Shown: piece after piece, positions 47,222 through 54,955 of the stretch | Layout of the letters: each line of letters begins with the position of its first letter | Position numbering within the stretch: position 1 is the first letter of the stretch | Assembly: GCA_963746325.1 (NCBI GenBank) | Contig: CAVVBC010000031.1 | Location: forward strand, 1 to 64,000 | From: RPQJ01 sp963746325 | GTDB lineage: Bacteria > Pseudomonadota > Gammaproteobacteria > Steroidobacterales > Steroidobacteraceae | DNA: 64,000 nt | Reading direction: 5' to 3' | Made by a program: the position numbers and the translations under genes | The notes under the pieces: model-generated | What the model was told of the DNA's origin: nothing | Seen by the model: the letters and a program-made list of their open reading frames with translations, nothing else | Databases searched by the model: none

Positions 47222-49387
47222 TCAGTAGACGTCCGCGCCGGTGTTGTACACGTTGAACTTGCCGGTCGGCGTGACGATGCGTGGATCGTCGATCACCTTC
47301 TTGAGTTGCAGGGTCTTGTCGTCGACCACCACCAGCGCCGAGCGCTGGTCCTTGCCGTTCCAGACCGAGAACCACACTTCGTCGCCGGCCGCGTTGTACT
47401 CCGGCTGCACGATGCGTTTCGGTCCTTCGCCCAGCTTCGCCCAGTCAGCGATCGGCAGCACCTTGTAGCCTGCCTCCAGGTTGGTCGTGTCGAACACGGC
47501 TACGCTCTGCGAAATCTTCGGGTCGGGATTCAGCGGTGTGTCCACCCAGAGGTGCTTCGATTTCGGGTGTGTCTTGACGAACAGCGAGCCGCCGCCTTGG
47601 CCCTGCAGCACGCGCACGACTTTCCACGCGCTGTCCTTGTGGTTCTCCGGGTCGGTGCCGATCAACGTGATCTTCTCGTTGCCCAGCGCGCTCGTCACCC
47701 AGACGGGGCCGAACTTCGGGTCGATGAAGTTCGCGCCGCGGCCCGGGTGCGGGATCTTGTCGACGTCGACGAGCGCCGCCAGCTTCTGCTCCTTCGAGTC
47801 GACGACAGCGATCTTGTCGGACTGGTTCGCCGCGGTCATGAAGTAGCGCTTGGTGCTGTCCCAGCCGCCGTCGTGCAGGAAGCGCGCGGCGCCGATCGTC
47901 GTGGTCCGCAGGTTGCCGATGTCCTCGTAGTTGACCAGCAGGATCTGCCCGGTTTCCTTGACGTTGACGATGAACTCCGGGTGCTCGTGCGAGGCCACGA
48001 TGGCTGCCACGCGCGGCTCGGGGTGGTACTCCTGTGTGTCCACCGTCATGCCGCGCGTCGAGACCACCTTGAGCGGCTCGAGCGTCGCGCCGTCCATGAT
48101 CGTGAACTGCGGCGGCCAGTACGCGCCCGCGATTGCAAACTTGTCCTCGTAGCCCTTGTACTTCGAGGTCTCGACCGAGCGCGCCTCGAGCCCGATCTTG
48201 ATCTCCGCGACACGGCCGGGCACCGGCATATAGAGATCGATCAGGTCGATGCGGCCGTCCCGGCCGATCGTGTAGACGTAGCGACGTGAGTGAGACATCC
48301 GCGAGATGTGCACCGCGTAGCCCGTCTTGATCACGGTGATGATCTGTTTCGTGTCGCCGTCGACCAGCGCCACCTCGCCGGCGTCGCGCAGCGTGACCGC
48401 GAAGATGTTGTCGAGGTTGAACTTGTTCTGTTGCTGCGTCGGCCGCTGGTCCACGGGGATCAGGACCTTCCACGTCCCCTTCATGTCCTGCAGGCCCCAT
48501 TCCGGCGGCTGCGGCGGCTCGTGCTGCACGAAGCGCGCCATGATGTCGACTTCGTCGGCGGTGAGTTCGCCCGACTTGCCCCAACTCGGCATGCCTGCAG
48601 GCGAACCCTGGTTGATGAAGACCTTGAGGTACTCGGTGCCCTTGGGCTGGGTGATGTCCGGCGTCAGCGGCTTCCCGGTCGCGCCCTTGCGCAACACGCC
48701 GTGGCAGCCCGCACAACGCTGGAAGTAGATGTTCTGCGCGTGGTCGAACTCGGCCATGGTCATGTTCGGCGCGCCGGGCGTGACCCGGATCTGCGTATCG
48801 GCGCCCGCGACGGTTGACGCCGCGCCCTGGTACTGCAGTTCGCCGACCGTGGTCGGGTGCTGCGTCGGCGAATCGGCCTTGATGCCTTCCTTCGCAGCGG
48901 AGGCACGTTCGGCGGCGATGCGTTCCACGGCAACGCTGCTGCCCTTGTTTCCCCACGTGTTGAGCACGTAGGTCAGCACGTCCGCCACCTGCTGATCGCT
49001 CAGTTGCGTCATGGCGGGCATGACCGAGTTGTACTTCTGGCCGTTGACGACCACCTCACCCTGCAGGCCCCGCACCACCACGCCGACGGCGCGATCAGGA
49101 TTCCCAAGCAGGAAGTCGGACCTGGCCAGCGGCGGGAAGGCGCCTGGCATGCCTTGTCCGGATTCCTGGTGGCAGGCGATGCACGCCACTTTGTAAACCT
49201 CGGCGCCCGCCTGCAGGCGGGCCGCGGTGGGTGCCGAGCCGGCGGCGACCTCGGCCTGGTGCACCTGGGGAGAACTGGAACTCGCCGCGGGTTGCCGCGC
49301 GAGCGCGACCCCGCCGAAGGCCGCGAGCAGCGGCAGCGCCATTGCAATGGCGTGGCGTGGAGCCATGAAAAGGGTCGGACGGCGCAT
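47222..49387 (-). CDS. nirS: Cytochrome cd1 nitrite reductase with extra N-terminal cytochrome c
   Basis: The periplasmic dissimilatory reductase that turns nitrite into NO. After a signal (MRRPTLFMAPRHAIAMALPL) the 721-residue protein has a first haem c motif CIACH at 69-73 with a likely axial Met in SVMPAM, then a second, CAGCH at 225-229. The second is the one normal NirS carries. The haem d1 propeller follows: HISRMSHSRRYVYTIGRDG, FLHDGGWDSTKRYFMTAANQ, KIPHPGRGANFIDPKFGPVW, LQGQGGGSLFVKTHPKSKHL. NirS is usually about 560-600 residues, so the first cytochrome is an addition, similar to a fused NirC-like donor. AGGAGA precedes the ATG. None of the haem d1 genes is nearby. Confidence 0.95.
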   Translation of the reverse strand: MRRPTLFMAPRHAIAMALPLLAAFGGVALARQPAASSSSPQVHQAEVAAGSAPTAARLQAGAEVYKVACIACHQESGQGMPGAFPPLARSDFLLGNPDRAVGVVVRGLQGEVVVNGQKYNSVMPAMTQLSDQQVADVLTYVLNTWGNKGSSVAVERIAAERASAAKEGIKADSPTQHPTTVGELQYQGAASTVAGADTQIRVTPGAPNMTMAEFDHAQNIYFQRCAGCHGVLRKGATGKPLTPDITQPKGTEYLKVFINQGSPAGMPSWGKSGELTADEVDIMARFVQHEPPQPPEWGLQDMKGTWKVLIPVDQRPTQQQNKFNLDNIFAVTLRDAGEVALVDGDTKQIITVIKTGYAVHISRMSHSRRYVYTIGRDGRIDLIDLYMPVPGRVAEIKIGLEARSVETSKYKGYEDKFAIAGAYWPPQFTIMDGATLEPLKVVSTRGMTVDTQEYHPEPRVAAIVASHEHPEFIVNVKETGQILLVNYEDIGNLRTTTIGAARFLHDGGWDSTKRYFMTAANQSDKIAVVDSKEQKLAALVDVDKIPHPGRGANFIDPKFGPVWVTSALGNEKITLIGTDPENHKDSAWKVVRVLQGQGGGSLFVKTHPKSKHLWVDTPLNPDPKISQSVAVFDTTNLEAGYKVLPIADWAKLGEGPKRIVQPEYNAAGDEVWFSVWNGKDQRSALVVVDDKTLQLKKVIDDPRIVTPTGKFNVYNTGADVY

Positions 49388-49441
49388 CGTGTTCTCCTCT
49401 GCGGCCTGTGATGCGAATCATCCATCGATTCGCTGCAGACC

Positions 49442-49483
49442 ACTGTAGGAGCACGCCGCTCGTTGCGCCTTGATCCGCATCAA
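49442..49483 (-). promoter_or_regulatory. DNR/FNR-dependent nirS promoter
   Basis: TTGATCCGCATCAA (49470-49483) is a perfect TTGAT-N4-ATCAA site. TACAGT, read on the minus strand at 49447-49442, lies where a -10 box should be if the site is centred at -41.5, giving a start near 49435 and a leader of about 48 bases before nirS. This is the geometry of a class II FNR/DNR-activated promoter. Confidence 0.85.
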
Positions 49484-49509
49484 GGCGCCGGCGGCGCGCG
49501 AGCAGGCGT

Positions 49510-50211
49510 TCAGCCTGGCGCGTCGAGCACCGCGGCCAGCCGTGCGCGACTGGGAACCTGCAACGTGCGTCCTTGCACGACGATGACGCCGGTATCTGCC
49601 AGGGTTCGCAGGAGCCTCGACAGCGTCTCGGGCTTCATCGACAGGCGCGAGGCGAGTTCCTGCCGCGATTCCTGCAACACGATCGCGTGCGGCCCGTCGC
49701 TGCCGGCCGGTACGCGGCTTTCGATCATCCGGACGAGGCGATGGGTAGCGCTGTCGAGCGTGAGGTACTCGATCTCGCGGATGCGCATGTGCAGCCGCTG
49801 GCTCAGGTGGCCGAGCATGCGCAGGCAGGTCTCCGGGCTCTCGCGCAGCAGCGCGACGTACTCCACGCTCGAGAACCGCGCGATGCGGCAGGATCCTGCC
49901 GCGACGGCCGATACCGGGTACATCGGCCCGGACATGAACATGACGGCTTCGGCAAAGCTCTGCCCGGCACCGAGGATGTCGACGATCTTTTCCTCGCCGG
50001 CCTTCGAGTACAGCACCAGGTTCACCTGGCCTTCCAGCACGACGTAGAAATGCCTGGCCGGCTGGCCACGGTCGAACAGCAACTCGCCGGAATCCGCGTC
50101 GATGACATGCGCGGAGGTCATCACCCGCTGCAGTTGCGGCGGCGACAGTCCGGCGAAGAGGTGGTGGGCCCTGACGCCGGCCAGGGCAGTCATCGTCTCG
50201 GTGTCTGGCAT
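49510..50211 (-). CDS. dnr: Crp/Fnr-family regulator of the Dnr/NnrR type
   Basis: A 233-residue regulator from MPDTETMTALAGVRAHHLFA. The cyclic-nucleotide-like sensor barrel (GELLFDRGQPARHFYVVLEG, KIVDILGAGQSFAEAVMF), a dimer helix and a winged helix with ESRQELASRLSMKPETLSRLLRTL are all present. It lacks the N-terminal Cys cluster of FNR and lies directly upstream of nirS, so it fits Dnr-type NO sensors, which bind haem. The recognition helix with Glu-Ser/Arg spacing suits TTGAT-N4-ATCAA sites found in this region. GTG/ATG alternatives further upstream have no support. Confidence 0.9.
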   Translation of the reverse strand: MPDTETMTALAGVRAHHLFAGLSPPQLQRVMTSAHVIDADSGELLFDRGQPARHFYVVLEGQVNLVLYSKAGEEKIVDILGAGQSFAEAVMFMSGPMYPVSAVAAGSCRIARFSSVEYVALLRESPETCLRMLGHLSQRLHMRIREIEYLTLDSATHRLVRMIESRVPAGSDGPHAIVLQESRQELASRLSMKPETLSRLLRTLADTGVIVVQGRTLQVPSRARLAAVLDAPG

Positions 50212-50287
50212 GCAGGATTGAGTGTGCCGCAAGCCCGGTCTCGGCTGCGTAGGGATTTGCCTCCATGCGCGCAAGCGAGCGGCGAGG

Positions 50288-50689
50288 TCAATTCAGTGCT
50301 CCGGCCATGACACCGAGCGGATGGTGGGCACGAGCGACGCTGAACAGGAAAGCGACCGTCACGAGCGCAGCCAAGAATGCAGTGGCGCGCACGGCACCGG
50401 TCCGGCCGCGCTTGAGCGCGATACTGCCGAGCACGACGTACACCCCCAGCAGCACGACCTTCATCGTGAGCCAGTCCGTCGCGAACGGATACTGCTGGAT
50501 CACCGTGGTGAGCAGCAGCGCCGCTGTCAGCAACAGTGTATCGATGAAATAGGATGGATACTTGAGCCAGGCCGGGTCGTGCGCCGGCGACCGCGCCAGC
50601 ACCAGGCCGCCACGCATCACGAACAGGCTGACCGAGAGGAGGGCGAGCCCGATGTGGGCATGGCGCAGCGCCAGGTAGTACTCGGCCAT
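50288..50689 (-). CDS. SirB2-like membrane protein
   Basis: A 133-residue protein with four hydrophobic helices (YYLALRHAHIGLALLSVSLF, YFIDTLLLTAALLLTTV, MKVVLLGVYVVLGSIALKRG, ATAFLAALVTVAFLFSV) and the SirB family pattern of paired His (RHAHIG) and the RAHHPLG end. Its function is unknown; it is commonly found with nnrS or respiratory genes. The ATG overlaps the stop of nnrS by one base, so the two are coupled. Confidence 0.8.
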   Translation of the reverse strand: MAEYYLALRHAHIGLALLSVSLFVMRGGLVLARSPAHDPAWLKYPSYFIDTLLLTAALLLTTVIQQYPFATDWLTMKVVLLGVYVVLGSIALKRGRTGAVRATAFLAALVTVAFLFSVARAHHPLGVMAGALN

Positions 50690-51928
50690 CAGCCAGGCCC
50701 GCCGTCGACGCGAGGCCGCAGGTAGATGCCTGCCACGCGCCCGACCCAGGCTGATACGGCTGCGAGCCAAAGCCCCAGGCTGACCAGCAGGAACCACTGG
50801 ACGAAGACGGGTGCCTGCACGATCTCGCTTGCCACGCGAGCGACGGCGCCCGCCTGCAACGCGATGAAGCATCCCAGGGTGATTCGGTCCATGCGCAGAG
50901 GCCGCCCGGAGTGTCCCATGGTCACGCGCGTGACCATCGCCACGAGCATGCCGCCGAAAAAGCCCATGCCGAGCGCGTGCACGGGGGCCCGGCCCAGGAG
51001 CCACTCGCCTGTCAGCACGAAAGCCGGCATCCCGGGCCAGTTGCAGCAGCACGGCGAGCGGCAGCCAGGCGAAGCCCGCGTACAGCGTCCACAGCAGCGG
51101 GTTGTCGCGGGCGCGCAGGGAGGACCATCGCACGGCGCAGGTGAGCGTCAGCGCAAACAGGAGCACGTCGACCCACGGCAGGAGCCAGAGCAGCCCCACG
51201 ATGCCGCACGCAAGTCTTGCGTAACAGAGGCCGACCACCGCGACCAGGATCCAGGTCGGCCGCCAGGGCTCATAGCCCTTGATCGCGCCCTGCGAGAAGA
51301 ACGGGATCATGCGATGGCAGACGGCGAAGAACACGGGCAGCAGGCCACCCCACAGGGACGTTCTCACCGCGAAATGCAGGGCAAAGTCGTCCTGAATCCA
51401 GACACCGTAGGTGAACCCGCCGAGCGACACCAGCTGCACGCAAAGCGCGATCAGCACGACGACCGCGTGCGGCACGACCTGCGGCGCGGCGAGCAGCACG
51501 CGCAACAGCGCGGCGGTGCCCAGCAACAATGCAGCGCCGGTCGCAAGACAGCCTGCCAGCAGCACTGGCGACCCGAAGTACGTGCCTGCAAGCCAGAGCA
51601 CGGTGCCGGCGACGAACAACGCAGCCGTGGTCGTGTATTCGGCCCGCTTGATGGACGGCCCATTCATCCAGCGCGGGAACACGGTGAACAGAAATCCGAA
51701 GAACAGGGTGGGGAGCGCGGCGAACAGCATCAGCCACGCGTGGGCCCACAGCGGAGCGGGCTGCACCAGCAAGGCAGCCAACGGTGCGCCGGTGTAGCGC
51801 GCAACCAGGTGCAAGGCCCACCAGGCGCTCGCGGCCAGCAGGCTCAGCAGGCCGGCCAGGAACAGAGCGCGATGCGGCGCTGCCAGCAGCGGCAGGCGTG
51901 GACTCGCGACCGTGTCGTTGGAACTCAT
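50689..51928 (-). CDS. nnrS: NnrS family haem-copper membrane protein (frameshifted)
   Basis: A polytopic membrane protein of about 413 residues that relieves nitrosative stress by limiting dinitrosyl-iron damage. It has the typical His- and aromatic-rich helices LFFGFLFTVFPRWMNGPSI and GLLPVFFAVCHRMIPFFSQG. An extra G near 51031-51036 splits these from HALGMGFFGGMLVAMVTRVTMGHSGRPL, the conserved C-terminal signature, in the next frame. The start at 51928 (MSSNDTVASPRLP) is used rather than the longer frame to 51994. It lies between norZ and dnr-nirS, as expected for an NO-defence partner. Confidence 0.9.
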
Positions 51929-51972
51929 GACTGAATGTGACTCCCGGCGGGCGCTGCCGTTCCGAGCGCATG

Positions 51973-52010
51973 GAAAAAGGCAGCGGGTGCCCACGGGGGC
52001 ACCCGCTGCC
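51973..52010 (-). terminator. Rho-independent terminator after norZ
   Basis: On the minus strand GGCAGCGGGTGCC and GGCACCCGCTGCC form a 13-bp stem followed by TTTTT, 15 bases past the norZ stop, insulating nnrS. Confidence 0.9.
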
Positions 52011-52024
52011 GGGACCCGCTCAGG

Positions 52025-54307
52025 TCAAACGGTCGTGCGTTCGACGGTCGCCGGGGTCCCCACCGCCGCGGGCTCCTTTTTCCCGGCGAAGCGTCGCAAC
52101 ACGAAGATTGCGAGCAGACCTACGCCGACGCTGAAGAGCACGTCGCCCGGCATGCGCATCCACACGAGCGTCTGCAGCAGCGGTTGCTGCAGGAACTCGG
52201 CCGAGCGCGCGTACCAGAAGCCGTTGGTGATGGCCGCCTGGACCTGCAGGAACCCGATCGGCGCCAGCGACAGCAGTGCCATCGCTGCCAGTCCGATGTT
52301 CAGCGACCAGAAGGCGCCGCCGAGCAGTTTCTCGTCCCAGTAAGCCTTGCGGCCCAGCCCACGCAGGCAGAACAGCATCAAGCCGATGCCGAGCATGCCG
52401 TACACACCGAAGAGCGCAGTGTGACCGTGCAGCGGGGTCGTATTGAGGCCCTGCATGTAGTACAGCGCCAGCGGCGGGTTGATCAGGAAGCCGAAGAGGC
52501 CGGCCCCCACGAGGTTCCAGAACGCCACCGAGACGAAGAACAGGATCGGCCACTTGTAGGCCGCGACCCAGGGTTTCGCCTTGCTGTGCCGGTAGTTCTC
52601 GTAGCCTTCGAACCCGATCAGTACGAGCGGCACGACCTCGAGGGCCGAGAACGAGGCGCCCAGCGCCAGCACGCCCGTCGGTGTGCCTGCCCAGTAGAGG
52701 TGGTGGAACGTGCCCAGCACGCCGCCGGTGAGAAACACCACGGTCGCGAAGAGCACCGCGATCGTCGCCAGCTTCACCCTGACCAGCCCGAGCTTGGTGA
52801 ACAGGAAGGCGATGACGGCCGTGGCGAACACCTCGAAGAAGCCCTCGACCCACAGATGGACCACCCACCAGCGCCAGTACTCGACCATCGACAGGTGCGT
52901 GTTGCGGCCCCACATGAGGCCGGCGCCGTAGAACAGGCCGATAGCGATCGTCGAGAGGAACAGCAGCATCGTGATCGACCGGCTGTCGTCACGCGCCTTG
53001 AGCGCTGGCCAGAGGGCGCGGCCGACAAGCACCAGCCACAGCATCAGCCCGATGAACAGGAAGATCTGCCAGAAGCGGCCGATGTCGGTGTACTCGTAGC
53101 CCTGGTGGCCGAACCAGAAGTTCGCGGTGAGTCCCATCTTCTGCATGACCGCGAACCATTGGCCGCCAAGCGCGCCGACCACGATCACCAGCAGGCAGGC
53201 GAACAGGAAGTTCACGCCGAGTCGCTGAAACTTCGGTTCATGGCCCGAAATAGCCGGGGCGATGTAGAGGCCCGTGGCGAGCCACGCTGTGGCGATCCAC
53301 AGCACCGCGAGCTGCAGGTGCCAGCTGCGCGTCACTGCATACGGCAGGTACTCGGCCAGCGGAAAGCCGTAGAACGCCTGGCCTTCGACCGCGTAGTGCG
53401 CGGTGATGCCGCCCAGGATGACCTGCACCACGATCAGTGCAGTGACGATCCAGAAATACTTCGCGGTGGCTTGCATCGACGGCGTGGCGACCAGTGCCTT
53501 GAGTGGATCCGTGTCGGGTACCACCGGATGCTCCTCGTCGCGGCGCGTCATCGCGTATATCCAGACGAGTCCGCCGATGCCGCCCAGCATCACGAGGATA
53601 CTGATGAACGTCCACAGGTATGTCGGTGTGGTCGGTACGTTGCCCACGAGCGGCTCCGACGGCCAGTTGCTCGTGTACGTGATCGTGTCGTTGGGGCGAT
53701 TCGTGACCGTCGCCCACGACGACCAGAAGAAGAATCCCATCATCGCGTCGCGACGCGCAGGATCGGGAATCGGGTTCTCGGCGATCGCGTACTGCGTGCG
53801 CAGCGTGTTGAGTTCCGGGTCGGAACCGAAGAGTCCCTGGTAATGCCCGGCTACCTGCTTGATGACGGCAGCGCGATCCTCGGACACCGTAATGATCCCG
53901 GTCGCTGGATCGTAGGTGTTGGTGCGCAACTCATCCTGCAGCCGCGACTGCAGCGCGGCCTGCTGGCTGCGGTCCATGTCGTCGTACGTCTTGCCGTGAT
54001 CGCGTTGCGCCCAGAGTTGCAGCAAGCCGACGGCTTCGCGGTGCAGCCAGTCGGCCGACCAGTCCGGGGCCACGTAGGCGCCGTGGCCCCAGATCGAGCC
54101 GACCTGCATTCCGCCCATGCTCTGCCAGACTTCGCGACCCGTGTGCAGTTCTTCGAGCGTGAAAAGGGTCTCACCGGACGCGGTCTGCACCGCTACGGGC
54201 ATGGGAGGAGCGGCGAGATAGATCTCGCGCCCCATGAAGAGCAGCAGTCCGAAGGAGAGCAGCAGGATCGCTCCCAGGACTTTCCATAGTCGACTCGTGT
54301 CGGTCAT
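52025..54307 (-). CDS. norZ: Quinol-dependent nitric oxide reductase (qNor)
   Basis: A single-subunit NO reductase of 760 residues that takes electrons from quinol and reduces NO to N2O. The N-terminal periplasmic domain (GREIYLAAPPMPVAVQTASG, WQSMGGMQVGSIWGHGAYV) replaces NorC, and then come the NorB-like helices. Haem and FeB ligands are in RSWHLQLAVLW, WWVVHLWVEGFFEVF, GTFHHLYWAG and PLHGHTALFGVYG, with the Glu of the active site in VEGFFEVF. The start at 54307 (MTDTSRLWK) follows GGAGTG; an upstream ATG at 54346 would leave almost no leader. Next to nirS it completes nitrite to N2O. Confidence 0.95.
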   Translation of the reverse strand: MTDTSRLWKVLGAILLLSFGLLLFMGREIYLAAPPMPVAVQTASGETLFTLEELHTGREVWQSMGGMQVGSIWGHGAYVAPDWSADWLHREAVGLLQLWAQRDHGKTYDDMDRSQQAALQSRLQDELRTNTYDPATGIITVSEDRAAVIKQVAGHYQGLFGSDPELNTLRTQYAIAENPIPDPARRDAMMGFFFWSSWATVTNRPNDTITYTSNWPSEPLVGNVPTTPTYLWTFISILVMLGGIGGLVWIYAMTRRDEEHPVVPDTDPLKALVATPSMQATAKYFWIVTALIVVQVILGGITAHYAVEGQAFYGFPLAEYLPYAVTRSWHLQLAVLWIATAWLATGLYIAPAISGHEPKFQRLGVNFLFACLLVIVVGALGGQWFAVMQKMGLTANFWFGHQGYEYTDIGRFWQIFLFIGLMLWLVLVGRALWPALKARDDSRSITMLLFLSTIAIGLFYGAGLMWGRNTHLSMVEYWRWWVVHLWVEGFFEVFATAVIAFLFTKLGLVRVKLATIAVLFATVVFLTGGVLGTFHHLYWAGTPTGVLALGASFSALEVVPLVLIGFEGYENYRHSKAKPWVAAYKWPILFFVSVAFWNLVGAGLFGFLINPPLALYYMQGLNTTPLHGHTALFGVYGMLGIGLMLFCLRGLGRKAYWDEKLLGGAFWSLNIGLAAMALLSLAPIGFLQVQAAITNGFWYARSAEFLQQPLLQTLVWMRMPGDVLFSVGVGLLAIFVLRRFAGKKEPAAVGTPATVERTTV

Positions 54308-54381
54308 TGCATTCACTCCAGTGGCGGTCCGCGGCGTTTGCGGCATGGAGGGAAGCGTGAGCGTGGAGTGAGTCTCGCGCC

Positions 54382-54395
54382 TTGACCGAGATCAA
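54382..54395 (-). promoter_or_regulatory. DNR/FNR site upstream of norZ
   Basis: TTGACCGAGATCAA matches TTGAY-N4-ATCAA. Its centre at 54388.5 predicts a start near 54347 if at -41.5, which would give a 40-base leader before norZ. The corresponding -10 region (CACGCT) is poor. Confidence 0.75.
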
Positions 54396-54465
54396 GCGCG
54401 CTGGTCCATGGCTAAGGACTTACCGCAGAGTGTCGTGGCGCAGGCGCCCGCTCCGGACTGTCGTG

Positions 54466-54600
54466 CCGTGCTTGGAACGGAGACACGCGCGTCGTATCAG
54501 GCAGCCGATTCGGTACGTCCCCCACGCCTTGGAAAGGCAGACACGCGGCGATGGCGGGTGGACGTACCGAGTTGGAAAGGCAGACACGCGCTCGGGGGAC
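54466..54600 (+). repeat. Palindromic repeat cluster, copies D1-D3
   Basis: Three units in a row in the 560-base gap 54396-54955, which has no gene. D1 (about 54466-54496) has a decayed loop, TTGGAACGGAGACACGC. D2 (54510-54570) has the exact loop at 54529-54546, a closing stem CGCC/GGCG instead of GAGC/GCTC, and 11-bp outer arms TCGGTACGTCC/GGACGTACCGA. D3 shares the right arm of D2 and has the exact loop at 54572-54589 with a GAG/CTC stem, but its right arm does not pair. The stem change in D2 is compensatory. Confidence 0.85.
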
Positions 54601-54610
54601 TCGATCGGCG

Positions 54611-54791
54611 ACGGCGCCTGAGCGAATTCCCGCCAAGGCCCGGGAATTCGCACGGCGCAAGCAGCGGCTGCAGCGCGCACACTCGGCCGAGGCTTTCGCT
54701 CTACCAGTTGGATGCGCCGTGCGAGCATCGGGCCTGGCTCCAATCTCTGGGTGGCGCCGAGCGTGAGGCCCGATGTTCGCTCAGGCGCCGT
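54611..54791. other. Multi-helix palindromic element (structured RNA or DNA candidate)
   Basis: A 15-bp outer stem, ACGGCGCCTGAGCGA (54611-54625) with its complement at 54777-54791, encloses three further helices in series. P2 is GAATTCCCG/CGGGAATTC (54624-54632 with 54641-54649; its first two bases compete with P1). P3 is GCACGGCGC/GCGCCGTGC (54650-54658 with 54714-54722). P4 is CATCGGGCCT/AGGCCCGATG (54726-54735 with 54766-54775). The helices abut almost without spare bases. No reading frame is convincing. It is flanked by inverted copies of the dispersed repeat (D3 left, D4 right). Confidence 0.6.
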
Positions 54792-54799
54792 GCTGCCAT

Positions 54800-54915
54800 G
54801 CGTTCGATCCGGTATGTCCTGGCGCGCGCGTGTCTGCCTTTCCAAGCGCGACAGGAGCACTACCGGATCGAACGCCGGGGCAGTCGCGCGCGTATCTTCG
54901 TTCCAGGCGCGACAG
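54800..54915 (-). repeat. Palindromic repeat copies D4 and D5 (inverted)
   Basis: D4 has arms 54800-54821 and 54852-54875, complementary apart from a small bulge (left arm begins GCGTTCGATCCGGTA), and the exact loop on the minus strand at 54828-54845 with a GCGC/GCGC closing stem. D5 (about 54884-54915) is a decayed copy of the same half: GCGCG, CGTATCTTCGTTCCAG, GCGCG. Orientation is opposite to D1-D3. Confidence 0.82.
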
Positions 54916-54955
54916 GAAAGTCAGCTAGGACGCAGGGGCGCAATGACCTACGCGC

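Noticed and set aside
47137..47228. Extended C-terminus of the aldo/keto reductase
   Set aside because: The extension reads through a terminator hairpin and into the opposite nirS gene; an indel near 47117 gives the normal family ending.
54466..54915. Integron attC-like sites
   Set aside because: attC sites conserve the ends and vary in the middle; here the middle is invariant and the ends vary, and no integrase or cassette genes are present.
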